64,000 bases of DNA from an uncultured Flavobacterium sp. (GTDB lineage Bacteria; Bacteroidota; Bacteroidia; Flavobacteriales; Flavobacteriaceae), in the NCBI RefSeq assembly GCF_951805225.1, contig NZ_OX638201.1, forward strand, positions 1,612,001 to 1,676,000, written 5' to 3'. The notes beneath the pieces were generated by a model, which made no database searches, was not told the DNA's origin, and worked only from the letters and a program-made list of their open reading frames with translations. Made by a program: the position numbers and the translations under genes. Below, one piece after another: positions 54,033 to 63,789 of the stretch (positions are counted from its first letter, which is position 1; each line of letters begins with the position of its first letter).

Positions 54033-55232
54033 TTATGATTTCAAAAGTTCTTTTAATTTGGCTTCTAATTCTGCACCTCTTAAATTATCACCAATAATTA
54101 CGCCTTTGCTATCTACTAAATAAGTTGCCGGAATTGCTTTTACATTAAATGCATTACTTACTTTATTGTCATCCAAAAGATTGTGCCATTGCATATTTTC
54201 TTGTGCTAAAGCTTTTTGCCATGCTTTTTCGTCTTTATCGATTGATATACTTAAAATTTCAAATCCTTTTCCTGCATATTCTGAATAAGCTGTTTTTAAA
54301 TTTGGAATTTCTTTACGACATGGTCCGCACCAAGACGCCCAAAAATCAATCAGAATGTATTTTTTTCCTGCAACAATGTCTTTTACATTATAGGCTTTTC
54401 CGTCTTTGTCTTTTAGACCGAAATTGGCAACGCTTGTTCCGATTAAAGACTTTGGGTTAAGATCTTTATCTACCAATTGACCGTAATAACTTTTCTTTGC
54501 TTCTGGAGAAAATTGCTCATAAATTGACTTTTGATCCGGTGTGAAATAACTGTATTGTGTGATCATAAAAAACGGTCCCCACCAAGTTGCTTTATTTCTT
54601 GTAATTAAATCTGCTGTAGTTTTTTCGACTTTATTAAAGAATGCTTTTTCTTTTACTTCGAAAGATTTCCATGCAGGAGAATTTCCAATAGAATCCATCA
54701 GTTTTTTGTTTCCTGAAACTCTTGCTTTTCCGTATGCTTCTGCAACTTCTTCACTTCCTTTGTGGTATTCTTCGTAATCTTTGTTTAATTCTTCTCTAAA
54801 AGCGGTTTCTTTTTTAAAATAATCGTTGGATTTTGATCCTGAAACCACTTCATTTTTAAAGTTGATTTTTCCTTCTTCTTGTTTTAAAACTTCGGCTTCA
54901 GCTGTTAATTTTATTTTAGAATTTTCTATTAAAACCGGAATGTATCCTTTGTTTTTTCCGAATTCAAGATAAAACAAACGAGGTTCATTTAATTTTCCTG
55001 TAAAGGTAAATTTGCCATCTTTAATTGTAGTTTCTGCAACTGCAGATTCTGATGAATGTGTTGCTCCGGGAATTAATTTTATGGTCGTTCCGTCTTCAAG
55101 TCCGGTTATATTTCCTTCAAGATTATAAGAGGTTTCTGCAACTGCAGGCTTTTTCTTTTGCGCCTGAATATTGTTGGAAAATGCAAATAAACAGATGCAT
55201 AATCCAATTACTTTAAATTTAATTGTGTTCAT
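54033..55232 (-). CDS. Exported TlpA-type thioredoxin with DUF4369
   Basis: The 399-residue protein has an ordinary signal peptide (cleavage near NIQAQ) rather than a lipobox, then DUF4369 (about 40-140), a helical linker and a TlpA thioredoxin fold with CGPC (Cys302, Cys305). It is a paralogue of the lipoprotein at 52718-53851, so the operon encodes a soluble and a membrane-anchored version. It follows susD and a hairpin, within the same minus-strand block. Confidence 0.92.
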   Translation of the reverse strand: MNTIKFKVIGLCICLFAFSNNIQAQKKKPAVAETSYNLEGNITGLEDGTTIKLIPGATHSSESAVAETTIKDGKFTFTGKLNEPRLFYLEFGKNKGYIPVLIENSKIKLTAEAEVLKQEEGKINFKNEVVSGSKSNDYFKKETAFREELNKDYEEYHKGSEEVAEAYGKARVSGNKKLMDSIGNSPAWKSFEVKEKAFFNKVEKTTADLITRNKATWWGPFFMITQYSYFTPDQKSIYEQFSPEAKKSYYGQLVDKDLNPKSLIGTSVANFGLKDKDGKAYNVKDIVAGKKYILIDFWASWCGPCRKEIPNLKTAYSEYAGKGFEILSISIDKDEKAWQKALAQENMQWHNLLDDNKVSNAFNVKAIPATYLVDSKGVIIGDNLRGAELEAKLKELLKS

Positions 55233-55253
55233 TTTTGATTGATATTTTAAGTA

Positions 55254-55290
55254 AAAGCTTCCTTTTCGAAAGTCCTAATCAGGAAGCTTT
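55254..55290 (-). terminator. Hairpin after second susD
   Basis: The stem AAAGCTTCCT / AGGAAGCTTT with a 17-base loop lies in the 65-bp gap after susD. The T-tract is short, so attenuation or RNA stabilisation is as likely as full termination. It parallels the hairpin after the first susD (17184-17216). Confidence 0.6.
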
Positions 55291-55297
55291 AAAGTTT

Positions 55298-56704
55298 TTA
55301 TTTTGCTACGTTTTGAGTTATAGTTCCGTTTCCTGGATTTTTTGTAGCTCCTTGAGGAAATGGCATTGTCCATAAATGAGAATCTGGTGCTAATGCGTAG
55401 TTTACTCCACCAGAAGTTTTTGATAAACTCAATTTATAAGTACCTTCAGCATTAAGACGACGTGCATCTGCAAAAGGAATAATTGTCAGGATAAGTTCGT
55501 TATACTTCGTTTTGAAAATAGCATTTAGGGCAACTGTTTTATCTGCAGTTACAATATCCTGATAAGCAGATGGTTCAATACGAGTTTTTCGTACTTTATT
55601 TAAAACGTCTAATGCATCGCTGATTTGTCCTGCACGAGCCAGACATTCTGCTTTAATTAAATATACTTCTACAGTTGTGATTCCGCCGTAATTAAACATT
55701 CCTGATAAGGTTCTTCTGTAATAAGTATCTGCACCAACTGTTCTTAATTTCCAACGAGATTTAAAACGAACATCTCCAACTTCAAAACGTTGCGCACGTT
55801 CTACCGGAATACTATATTCTGTAGATAAATAGGTTCTTTCGCCATGACGAAATGTATAATTCTCAACATAATCAAATCCCATTGGAGATGGCGTTGCCGT
55901 ATAAGAATTTGGAATATCGATAATCGCTTTATTAGCATTATAATAGGCAACCCAATCGTACAGTTTATTATTTTCGGCTAGAGCCAAATCAGCGTATTTC
56001 AAGGCTTCTGTATAATTATTCATTTGCAAATAAACACGGGAATAAAATGCATAACCTGCTCCTAAATTTGGATGCAAAGCTGTTTGAGAAACTTTTGGTA
56101 AATATGGCAATGCATCTTTTACATCGGCCAAAATAAAATCGTACAATTCCTGAATCGTTACTTGTTTACTTGGCGCGTTAATATCGGCACTTGTAATTAA
56201 TGGCACAGATAATTTTGTTTTTGCAGTTGAAGCCACATAAGTATCTGCATAAAAATTAACTAAGTTATAGTACGACATTGCACGTAGAATTTTTGCTTCT
56301 GCCCAAATTACTCTTTTTTGATCTTCTGTTGCTTCTGTTGTTGTTAAAGCATTTGCAATAATCAAGTTAAAGGTCGAAATACCTGCATATTGTCCATAAT
56401 ATTGTCTTTCGTCTGCTTGATTTAATTGGATACGATCTGCGGTTTCATCCCACATATAGTTGGCTTTTGTCAAACGCTGCGCTGCCAGAGTTGCTATATC
56501 GATAAATTTATCGTTGATCAAGGTCGAAGCTTGTGCAATATCTACGCTTTGATTGGTGTATTCGTCACGAATAAAAGCTTCATAATCTGCCAATGTTGTT
56601 GGGATTTTAGATCCTTTTGGTGCATCATCTAAATAGTTGGAGCAAGATGCTGAAACCAATCCTAATGCTAAAACGCACAGTATATTTTTATATATATTTT
56701 TCAT
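55298..56704 (-). CDS. SusD/RagB-family outer-membrane lipoprotein
   Basis: The 468-residue protein has a lipobox (VSASC, Cys22) and the SusD fold (NYLDDAPKGSKIPTTLADYEAFI start; LRAMSYYNLVNFYADTY; LIKAECLARAGQ). It lies 17 bp after susC. It belongs to the short SusD-like branch often paired with STN-containing SusC, TlpA and peptidase genes, so peptides are more likely than glycans. Confidence 0.93.
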   Translation of the reverse strand: MKNIYKNILCVLALGLVSASCSNYLDDAPKGSKIPTTLADYEAFIRDEYTNQSVDIAQASTLINDKFIDIATLAAQRLTKANYMWDETADRIQLNQADERQYYGQYAGISTFNLIIANALTTTEATEDQKRVIWAEAKILRAMSYYNLVNFYADTYVASTAKTKLSVPLITSADINAPSKQVTIQELYDFILADVKDALPYLPKVSQTALHPNLGAGYAFYSRVYLQMNNYTEALKYADLALAENNKLYDWVAYYNANKAIIDIPNSYTATPSPMGFDYVENYTFRHGERTYLSTEYSIPVERAQRFEVGDVRFKSRWKLRTVGADTYYRRTLSGMFNYGGITTVEVYLIKAECLARAGQISDALDVLNKVRKTRIEPSAYQDIVTADKTVALNAIFKTKYNELILTIIPFADARRLNAEGTYKLSLSKTSGGVNYALAPDSHLWTMPFPQGATKNPGNGTITQNVAK

Positions 56705-56721
56705 CGTGTAGTCTTTTTAAA

Positions 56722-59700
56722 TTAGAAATTAATGTTAACACCAAAAACTAAACTTGGAGATTGAAAGCCATTTAAAAGATATTTAGCGTCTCTGCTTTTA
56801 GCGAATGTATAGACATTTTCTGCATTCAGATTGAAGCGAACATCTTGTAATTTTACTCTTTTTATAATAGACGAAGGCAAATTATAAGCTAAAGAAATAT
56901 TGCTTAATCTGATATTTGAGGCATCTAGAATATTAATATTCGCATAACGATAAATGTCGCGAGAATCTGATGTAAAATCGGCTTCGTACTCGTAAACCGC
57001 GCGAGGAATATTGGTAAAAGCTTCATCGCCTGGTTTTTGCCAACGGTTTTCGATATTTTTATTTACAGTTGTAATATCTGTTACATAACTACCTATTCCA
57101 GCCGAATAATTGTTCTCTAACATTGGTAAAAATGTATTTCTGATTTTATGTCCTAACTCATAAATAAACAATGCCGAAAGTGAAAAATTCTTGTAGTTTA
57201 CAGCCGTATGAAACGATCCACTGTGTGTAGGAACAGTTGAGCCATAATCATGAATTGCATTTAAATCTGCCGGATTGTAAATTACTTTTTCGCCTTTTGC
57301 ATTATAAACCTGAGGCAAACCTTTATCGCTCAAACCTGCCCATTCGTAACCGTAAATCGTATTGTAATTTTTACCAACTTTAGGATAAGCATCTGGAACG
57401 TCTAACTGTAAGTAATATACCGGAGCTTCGACTTTTACGTAATCGACTTTGTTTTTATTATAGGCATATAAAACTGAAGCATCCCAAGAGAAAGAACCCG
57501 TTTTTACGATTGTTCCTCTCAAAGTGGTTTCAATACCTTTGTTGGTCATTTCTCCATTGTTAATTTTATAGGTCGAATAACCAAATCCTTCTGTTGGGAT
57601 TCCGTTACTGTTTGCTAATAAATCTTGTCCTTTTTTGTTGTAAACATCAAAAGTTCCGCTTAATCTATTTTTGAAGAATGAAAAATCGACACCAATATTG
57701 GTTGTTGTTGTTTTCTCCCAAGACAATTCAGGATTTGGTCTTTGGTTAACATATCCTTGATTTCCGCCTACATTTGGATTTGCATAATAAGAAGCTGTTA
57801 AATAAGGTGCTGCGTCTTTGGCAACATTTCCGCCAATACCATAAGAAGCGCGAAGTTTAAGTGAGTTTACCCAATCAACTGCAAAAAACGATTCTTTATC
57901 AATATTCCACGCTGCTCCTGTAGACCAAGTTGGTTTGTTTTGATATTTATTGTTTGTTCCCCAAAGGTTTGAACGATCCCAACGCAAACTTCCTGTAAAT
58001 GAATATTTTTTGTTATACGTATAACCTCCTGTTGTATAGAAAGAAACGTAACGGTTTACCAATTCACGATCTGCTGCAAAATCATCTAATCTCATTGAAC
58101 CTCCAAAAACAGATCCGTAAACTTTTAGTAAATCTGCCTGATTAATTGGTGTGTACGATAAAGTTTGTTCGTCCCAGCCATAACGAGTTTTATCTCCGTA
58201 TTCTATTTTTGAATGACGGATTTCCATACCTGCAATTGCGGTTACGTCGTGTGCATTATTAAAAGTCTGATCAAAATTCAATTGCTGACGAAAGTTGTAA
58301 GCATTAGAAAATTGATTTGTTTCTTTTAAGATATCGCCATAAGGCAAATTATAAACGGCTTTGTTATTACTATCAATAGTTACTAAACCATTTACTTCAT
58401 TTCTAACACTATAAGATTCTTTTTCTCTTAATAAACTGCCACGATCAACTCCATATTCGTACTGAAACATTGCATTGTATGTAAGTGCTTTATTGAATTT
58501 TACATTAAACTTTGCAAAAGTTCTGTTCAGAAAGTTTTTAGTTTCATTTACATTTCGCCCTAATTCATCCATTGGCGTAATATCCATATTATAAAGACCA
58601 TAAGTCTTCATAGATTGAAGCGTAAAATTATTGTATCGAGATGCGGCTGTAGAAGTATAATTAGATCCGTCGTCATTTACCAATTGGTTGTACATCTGAG
58701 TCTTATAATCTTGTTGAGTAAGAGGATTATAAGTTTGTGTATTACTTTCGCCATAATTGATATAAGTTCCTAAATCTAAAGTCAACCAACTTGTAATATC
58801 TGTAGAGTTTTTCAAGTTTAAACCAACAGATTGATTATCAGAATATATATCTTCAAATTTATTTCCTTTATAAGTCAACGAAGCATTAAATGTGTTTGAT
58901 TCTGTTGCTTTGCCTAAACTTACGTTATGCTGAATAAAATATTGATCTCGTTTTGCATATTTCGCAACATCATCATAATATTTATAACCTTGAGAACCCA
59001 ATTGAGTCAAACGATTATTCATTTCTGTTTGCGAAATATTTCCGGCATAACCGTTTAACAAAGTCTGCATTCCCTGACTTGTAAATACGGCATTGTTTAA
59101 CAAAGATTGTGCATATGTACTTGCATTTGCGCCTTTTAAACTTGGATTTGCATCTGCCCAACCTTTTTCAAGACCAATAATATCGCCAGCATCAGTAAGA
59201 TTTCCGGTGTAATTTCTATATGGAGTTACGGTCAAATTGCTTGAAAACGAAATATTAGTTTTTCCGGCTTTGGCTTTTTTAGTAGTAATTACTACAACTC
59301 CATTTGCTGCACGTGCACCGTAAATAGACGAAGCCGCTGCATCTTTTAGAACTGTAATCGTTTCAATATCTTCTAAATTCAGATTCGGAAGATTTTCTTC
59401 CAGACCAAAATACTGATTATATTTTGTGTTTTCTATCGGGAAACCGTCAATTACATATAGCGGAGTCGTTAAACCATTCATAGTCGTTGTTCCACGAATT
59501 TTTCCGTCCTGATAACCAACAATACGTCCTTCTAAAATTTTGTTTAAACTGCTCAAACGCTGTTCTTGAAAATCTTTTGCCTTCAAACTAGAGAAAGATC
59601 CGGTCGCTTGTTCAGATGAGATATTTTGATAACCTGTAGTCAATACAACTTCGCCTAATTCAAGTGTATCTTCTTTAAGGACAACATTAATAACGCTTCT

Positions 59701-60300
59701 TCCGGCAACTTTAATTTCCTGTCTCACAAATCCTAAATAAGCAAATGCTAAAGTAGTTTCCTTTCCTACAGTAATAATCTGATATTCACCATTAAAGTCA
59801 GTCTGAACACCGTTTCCAGAACCATTATCCGAAACTGCTGCGCCAGCCAAAGGATTCCCTTTTTCGTCTGTAACTTTACCTTTTACAATAAAATCCTCGG
59901 CTGCTTTTTGCACTACAACAGCTTTTTCTGCAGGAGCTTTTTTAGGAGTCAAAATAATATGAGTTCCTGATATTTTAAAATCAGTTCCTGTATTATTAAA
60001 AATCGTATTTAGAATCGTTTCCATAGATGCATTGCTTAGGCTCACATCTATTTTTCGATCTAAATCAACTGATCTTACATTATAAACAAATCTGTAATTT
60101 GTTGTGTATTCAATTTTTTCAATTATTTTTCCAACGGTCATGTCGCTGGCATTAAATGACATAGTTGGCTTTTGGGAATAAGTAACTCCCGCCTGCATCA
60201 CTGTCAAAGTGGTCAATAAAAATAATGTAGTCAATTTCATCTTCAAATCAAATTTCAAAAAAGGCTTGTCGAACCTGATTTTGTTCAATAGTTTTTTCAT
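56722..60300 (-). CDS. SusC/RagA TonB-dependent transporter with STN signalling domain
   Basis: The 1192-residue protein has a signal region, an N-terminal secretin/TonB short N-terminal (STN) domain (about 50-115, MTVGKIIEKIEYTTNYRFVY), a carboxypeptidase-regulatory-like domain (about 135-210), plug (IDGFPIENTK, ETITVLKDAAASSIYG) and barrel ending GVNINF. The STN domain contacts the FecR anti-sigma factor encoded upstream, so substrate binding can switch on the divergent ECF sigma factor. It is the first structural gene of the susC-susD-TlpA-TlpA-M16 block. Confidence 0.95.
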   Translation of the reverse strand: MKKLLNKIRFDKPFLKFDLKMKLTTLFLLTTLTVMQAGVTYSQKPTMSFNASDMTVGKIIEKIEYTTNYRFVYNVRSVDLDRKIDVSLSNASMETILNTIFNNTGTDFKISGTHIILTPKKAPAEKAVVVQKAAEDFIVKGKVTDEKGNPLAGAAVSDNGSGNGVQTDFNGEYQIITVGKETTLAFAYLGFVRQEIKVAGRSVINVVLKEDTLELGEVVLTTGYQNISSEQATGSFSSLKAKDFQEQRLSSLNKILEGRIVGYQDGKIRGTTTMNGLTTPLYVIDGFPIENTKYNQYFGLEENLPNLNLEDIETITVLKDAAASSIYGARAANGVVVITTKKAKAGKTNISFSSNLTVTPYRNYTGNLTDAGDIIGLEKGWADANPSLKGANASTYAQSLLNNAVFTSQGMQTLLNGYAGNISQTEMNNRLTQLGSQGYKYYDDVAKYAKRDQYFIQHNVSLGKATESNTFNASLTYKGNKFEDIYSDNQSVGLNLKNSTDITSWLTLDLGTYINYGESNTQTYNPLTQQDYKTQMYNQLVNDDGSNYTSTAASRYNNFTLQSMKTYGLYNMDITPMDELGRNVNETKNFLNRTFAKFNVKFNKALTYNAMFQYEYGVDRGSLLREKESYSVRNEVNGLVTIDSNNKAVYNLPYGDILKETNQFSNAYNFRQQLNFDQTFNNAHDVTAIAGMEIRHSKIEYGDKTRYGWDEQTLSYTPINQADLLKVYGSVFGGSMRLDDFAADRELVNRYVSFYTTGGYTYNKKYSFTGSLRWDRSNLWGTNNKYQNKPTWSTGAAWNIDKESFFAVDWVNSLKLRASYGIGGNVAKDAAPYLTASYYANPNVGGNQGYVNQRPNPELSWEKTTTTNIGVDFSFFKNRLSGTFDVYNKKGQDLLANSNGIPTEGFGYSTYKINNGEMTNKGIETTLRGTIVKTGSFSWDASVLYAYNKNKVDYVKVEAPVYYLQLDVPDAYPKVGKNYNTIYGYEWAGLSDKGLPQVYNAKGEKVIYNPADLNAIHDYGSTVPTHSGSFHTAVNYKNFSLSALFIYELGHKIRNTFLPMLENNYSAGIGSYVTDITTVNKNIENRWQKPGDEAFTNIPRAVYEYEADFTSDSRDIYRYANINILDASNIRLSNISLAYNLPSSIIKRVKLQDVRFNLNAENVYTFAKSRDAKYLLNGFQSPSLVFGVNINF

Positions 60301-60354
60301 ACTTTTAAATGTTTTTAATTGTGGTTGGTTAGTTTACCGATCGCATCTTATCCT

Positions 60355-60389
60355 ACCGGAAAATGTTGGCGCATTTTCCGGTTTTTTTA
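60355..60389. other. Strong hairpin in the 5' region of susC2
   Basis: The stem ACCGGAAAATG / CATTTTCCGGT with a 6-base loop has its T-run on the plus strand only. Relative to susC2 (minus) it lies 55 bp before the start codon, in the likely leader RNA. No plus-strand gene is near to need a terminator. Confidence 0.6.
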
Positions 60390-60630
60390 TAAAATAACGA
60401 TCCATTTTTCGTGGAACTTTTTGTTACATAGGCTTGTTTAATTTTAGATTTATGATTGTTGATTTTAGATTGTAGACTTTTGTCTATAAATCTATTCTCT
60501 TCATTTATGATTGTTTATATTTAATTTTAATTCCAGATTGTAAACTTTAGTCTATAAAATATAATCTTGCATCTTGCATCTTTCTTCTATATTCTATTCT
60601 CTATAATCTATATTCTATTCTCTAAAAACT
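60390..60630. repeat. Low-complexity AT-rich gap with degenerate repeats
   Basis: This part of the 330-bp gap between fecR and susC2 has imperfect repeats such as TTTTAGATTGTAGACTTTTG and CTATATTCTATTCTCTATA. No gene is seen; the susC2 promoter should be here. Confidence 0.55.
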
Positions 60631-61782
60631 CTAATTAATCGTTATCACATCTTCATTAATCTTATAATCAATAGCATAACTGTCGCTAAAATATTTCAGT
60701 ACAACTTCGATAGGTTCATTATCAAAACGGGCGTTGAAAATTTCCTTTCCAAGTTTTTTGTTTTTATTGATGAAAGTCACATTATAATGACGTTCTAACT
60801 TTTTAATGATCGACTCAAAAGAAGCGTTTTTAAATACTAAACTTCCTTTTACCCAAGCCGTATAATAATCAGTATTAACACTTTCTGTCGAAATTTTCTG
60901 TTGACCGTGCGTGTTTGAACCTTTTAATCCCGGCGTCAGATAAACTTGATTTTCGGTAGTTTTTTTGTCTTTATAAAGCGAAACTTTTCCTTCGACCAAA
61001 ACTACATCTGTACTTACATCTTCTGTATACGAATTGACGTTGAATTTGGTTCCTAAAACTTCAACATCAACCTCTTGCGTATTTACGGTAAACGGATGCG
61101 CTTTGTCTTTTGCAACTTCAAAATAAGCTTCACCGGTTAAATAAACTTGTCGGTTTTGATTCTTTATAAACTGAACTGGATATCGCAATGATGTTCCCGC
61201 ATTTAAATGAATCACAGTTCCGTCAGACAATTGAACTTCGAACTTTTTTCCGTACGGAATTTTCAATGTATTGTAAACCAACTTTCCATTATAAGAAGCA
61301 TTAGAATATACTAATCTGTTTTTTTCCTGTTTTCCAATTATTCTTCCTTCTTTATCCGTTAAATTTTTTGATTCAGATGTATCAATTGTTTCTGATGATT
61401 CATTTTCTGATTGAAGTACAATTTCATCTTGTCTTGGAACTACAACATTTCCTTTCGAATGAAATAAATTTGAATTTTTATAAAAATAGAAACATCCTAA
61501 AGCTACAATCAAAATTGCTGCATATTTATAATAAGATGAAAATCTTCTTTTCTGAAAAACATTATTTTCTTTCTGAATTCTTTCTGATAATTGTTTTCTC
61601 ACTTCAGTTGAATCAAAAGTATTTACAACAGAATCTATTGCATAATTGGTTTTTACAAAATCCTTAAATACAATTTGATTCTCTTCTTCCTTAAGCCATT
61701 CCGTCAAGGTTTCTATTTCTTCCTGACTGGCTTGATTCGTGATGAATTTCACGATTAATCGCTCTGACTTTTTCACTGTCAT
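60631..61782 (-). CDS. FecR-family anti-sigma factor
   Basis: I use ATG 61782 (MTVKKSERLIVKFITNQ, 383 residues); the frame extends to a TTG at 61821. It has a cytosolic N-terminal sigma-binding region, one membrane helix (about 79-97, YYKYAAILIVALGCFYFYK), a periplasmic FecR domain (GEAYFEVAKDKAHPFTVNT, LGTKFNVNSY) and a C-terminal DUF4974. It controls the sigma factor encoded divergently at 62074 and should receive the signal from the STN domain of the SusC encoded downstream. Confidence 0.94.
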   Translation of the reverse strand: MTVKKSERLIVKFITNQASQEEIETLTEWLKEEENQIVFKDFVKTNYAIDSVVNTFDSTEVRKQLSERIQKENNVFQKRRFSSYYKYAAILIVALGCFYFYKNSNLFHSKGNVVVPRQDEIVLQSENESSETIDTSESKNLTDKEGRIIGKQEKNRLVYSNASYNGKLVYNTLKIPYGKKFEVQLSDGTVIHLNAGTSLRYPVQFIKNQNRQVYLTGEAYFEVAKDKAHPFTVNTQEVDVEVLGTKFNVNSYTEDVSTDVVLVEGKVSLYKDKKTTENQVYLTPGLKGSNTHGQQKISTESVNTDYYTAWVKGSLVFKNASFESIIKKLERHYNVTFINKNKKLGKEIFNARFDNEPIEVVLKYFSDSYAIDYKINEDVITIN

Positions 61783-61945
61783 TTTACTCTTTTTAAATAT
61801 TATTACGAAGCTAAAAAACAAAACCCTAACAATTTGATAATCTTTTTTTCATTTTAGTGATTTTTTTATTATTTGAAATATTTTTCTTTCAATATAAATT
61901 TTCAAAAACTCTATTAATCACATAGAATTAATAAACAATTTAATA

Positions 61946-61953
61946 TACCTTTG
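61946..61953 (+). promoter_or_regulatory. Candidate -7 element TACCTTTG (sigma gene)
   Basis: A perfect TAnnTTTG match lies 121 bp before the ECF sigma start. A second match, TATATTTG at 62061-62068, is so close to the ATG (62074) that it would give a nearly leaderless mRNA. Confidence 0.45.
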
Positions 61954-62060
61954 CATTTTCAAGTGATTTTCTATTTGTAATAAAATTCAATAGAAAACAG
62001 AAAAACGCAATGTTTTTGGCAAAAAAACTATCGTTTTGGGTCGTAAAAATTATAAATTTA

Positions 62061-62068
62061 TATATTTG
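62061..62068 (+). promoter_or_regulatory. Second candidate -7 element TATATTTG
   Basis: A perfect consensus match with a TTTTG word about 22 bp upstream as possible -33. It lies 6 bp before the start codon of the sigma factor gene. Confidence 0.4.
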
Positions 62069-62073
62069 TTTCT

Positions 62074-62679
62074 ATGAAAAGCGAAGATTACAACGATAAC
62101 GATATATTAATCGAATCTCTAAAAAACGGAGACGAGAAAGCGTATACTTATTTGATCGACACGTATCATCACAAACTTTGTGTTTATGCCAATAGTCTGG
62201 TAAAAAATGTTTACAGTGCCGAAGATATCGTGCAAAATGTATTTATAAAAGTTTGGGAACAACGTACTCGCTTAAAAACAAATCATGCAATTAAGAGCTT
62301 TCTGTATAAATTAGTTTACAATGAGTTTATTGATTTGTATCGAAAAAATCAATCTTTATTTTCATTAGAAAAATCTTATTACGACGCCTTAAATTCAATT
62401 GTTCTGGAAGATGATTCAGAATCTTTGCAACATGTCATAAATGCCGTTAATAAAGAAATTCAAAACCTTCCGCCAAAATGCAAAGAAGTTTTTATTTTGA
62501 GCAAAAAAGAAGGTTTAACCAATATAGAAATTGCGGAACATCTTGACGTTTCGATAAAAACCGTTGAAGCTCAAATAACTAAAGCATTTTCGATTTTACG
62601 ATCTTCGCTTGACGAGAAAATAAAAAACTTCTTGTTTTTACTGTTTTCTATAAAGAAAAATTTACGCTTAAATACTTAA
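62074..62679 (+). CDS. ECF-type RNA polymerase sigma factor (Bacteroidota expansion family)
   Basis: The 201-residue protein has sigma region 2 (YHHKLCVYANSLVKNVYSAEDIVQNVFIKVWEQ) and region 4 (LPPKCKEVFILSKKEGLTNIEIAEHLDVS). It is divergent from fecR, the standard arrangement for a sigma/anti-sigma pair that controls a SusC/SusD system. It should activate the susC2 promoter. Confidence 0.94.
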   Translation: MKSEDYNDNDILIESLKNGDEKAYTYLIDTYHHKLCVYANSLVKNVYSAEDIVQNVFIKVWEQRTRLKTNHAIKSFLYKLVYNEFIDLYRKNQSLFSLEKSYYDALNSIVLEDDSESLQHVINAVNKEIQNLPPKCKEVFILSKKEGLTNIEIAEHLDVSIKTVEAQITKAFSILRSSLDEKIKNFLFLLFSIKKNLRLNT

Positions 62680-62733
62680 AAGCGTTATTAATTTCTTTAT
62701 TGAAAAACAGTGTAGTTTTTGGATGTATTTACT

Positions 62734-63192
62734 TTAAGATCTTGGTTTTGGCAAGTTTCTGTCGTACATAATAATAGTTCCTGCAACGGCTACATTCAAG
62801 CTTTTTATAGATTTAAATTTCACCAAATGATGGCATTTTTCCATTGCTTTTAGCGACAAGCCATGATCTTCTGCACCTAATAAATAAACGCAACGTCTTG
62901 GATGTTCAAAGGTTTCTAAATCAGAAGCTTTGTCGTTTAATTCAACGCCAACTAATCGCGCTCCTTTTGGCAAATTTTCATAGAAATCTTCAAAATTTTC
63001 ATAATGAAAATAAGGTATTGCTTTTACCGCATCATGAGTATCGCAAGCTTGTTTGGCATATCGATTACCAATGGTAAATATAAAAGTAGCACCCAGATTT
63101 TGAGCTGATCGCCACAAAACACCCAAATTTTCAGGCGTTTTACCATTTTGTATTCCTATGCCAAAATATTCGTTTATAAAATTATCATTCAT
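62734..63192 (-). CDS. SpoU/TrmH-family RNA methyltransferase
   Basis: ATG 63192 gives 152 residues (MNDNFINEYFGIGIQNGKTP), the expected length for the small SPOUT proteins; the upstream extension would add a hydrophobic stretch. Motifs NLGVLWRSAQNLGA, LLGAEDHGLS and SLNVAVAGTIIMYDR are those of SpoU methyltransferases that use S-adenosylmethionine to methylate rRNA or tRNA ribose. The precise RNA target is unknown. Confidence 0.92.
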   Translation of the reverse strand: MNDNFINEYFGIGIQNGKTPENLGVLWRSAQNLGATFIFTIGNRYAKQACDTHDAVKAIPYFHYENFEDFYENLPKGARLVGVELNDKASDLETFEHPRRCVYLLGAEDHGLSLKAMEKCHHLVKFKSIKSLNVAVAGTIIMYDRNLPKPRS

Positions 63193-63361
63193 AAGTGCAA
63201 AAATACAAACTGCAAGCACATGAGTCAATTTTAATTGAGATCAAACGAAAGTCTTGCATTTGTTATTACAATCTTGAAATTTCAATTAAATAAATTTCAT
63301 GTTTCAATTGAAAAATAAGTTTTGTTTGCCTTATTTTGCTCAAATTTGTATCAAAAAATAA

Positions 63362-63721
63362 ATGATTATAGAAGAATTAATCGGGAATTATGCCATTTCC
63401 GGAAGTAATCAGGATGAAAGTTTTGAAATGACTTACAAAGGTATTTTGAGTTTATCATTAGATAATGATAAGCGCGTTATTGCTAAATGGCTCATTAACA
63501 ACACTCAGGAACAAAAAGGCTACGGTTTCTTTAAAGACAATATTCTGGTTATTAATTTCAGCTATAAAGGCGAAAATAATAAAACTTACAAAGGCGTTGC
63601 TGTTTACAGATGCATCACCAAAGATGTATTGGAAGGTTTTTGGTCTGAAAAACATGGAAATCCCCTATTTCTTGGAACTGAACATTGTTTGAGAATGGAA
63701 AGTACCGAGAAACTAAACTAG
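63362..63721 (+). CDS. Small hypothetical protein
   Basis: The 119-residue soluble protein has no recognised domain. It looks like a beta-barrel of the lipocalin-like type (GNYAISGSN, ILSLSLDND, KGYGFFKDNILVINFSYKG, GVAVYRC), with no signal peptide. A near-consensus -7 word CAAATTTG lies about 20 bp upstream. Confidence 0.7.
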   Translation: MIIEELIGNYAISGSNQDESFEMTYKGILSLSLDNDKRVIAKWLINNTQEQKGYGFFKDNILVINFSYKGENNKTYKGVAVYRCITKDVLEGFWSEKHGNPLFLGTEHCLRMESTEKLN

Positions 63722-63789
63722 ATTTTGTCTCTAAATTATTAGCTGAATTTTATTTCTAATTACAAATTCAAAGACAATTTACCTGAATA

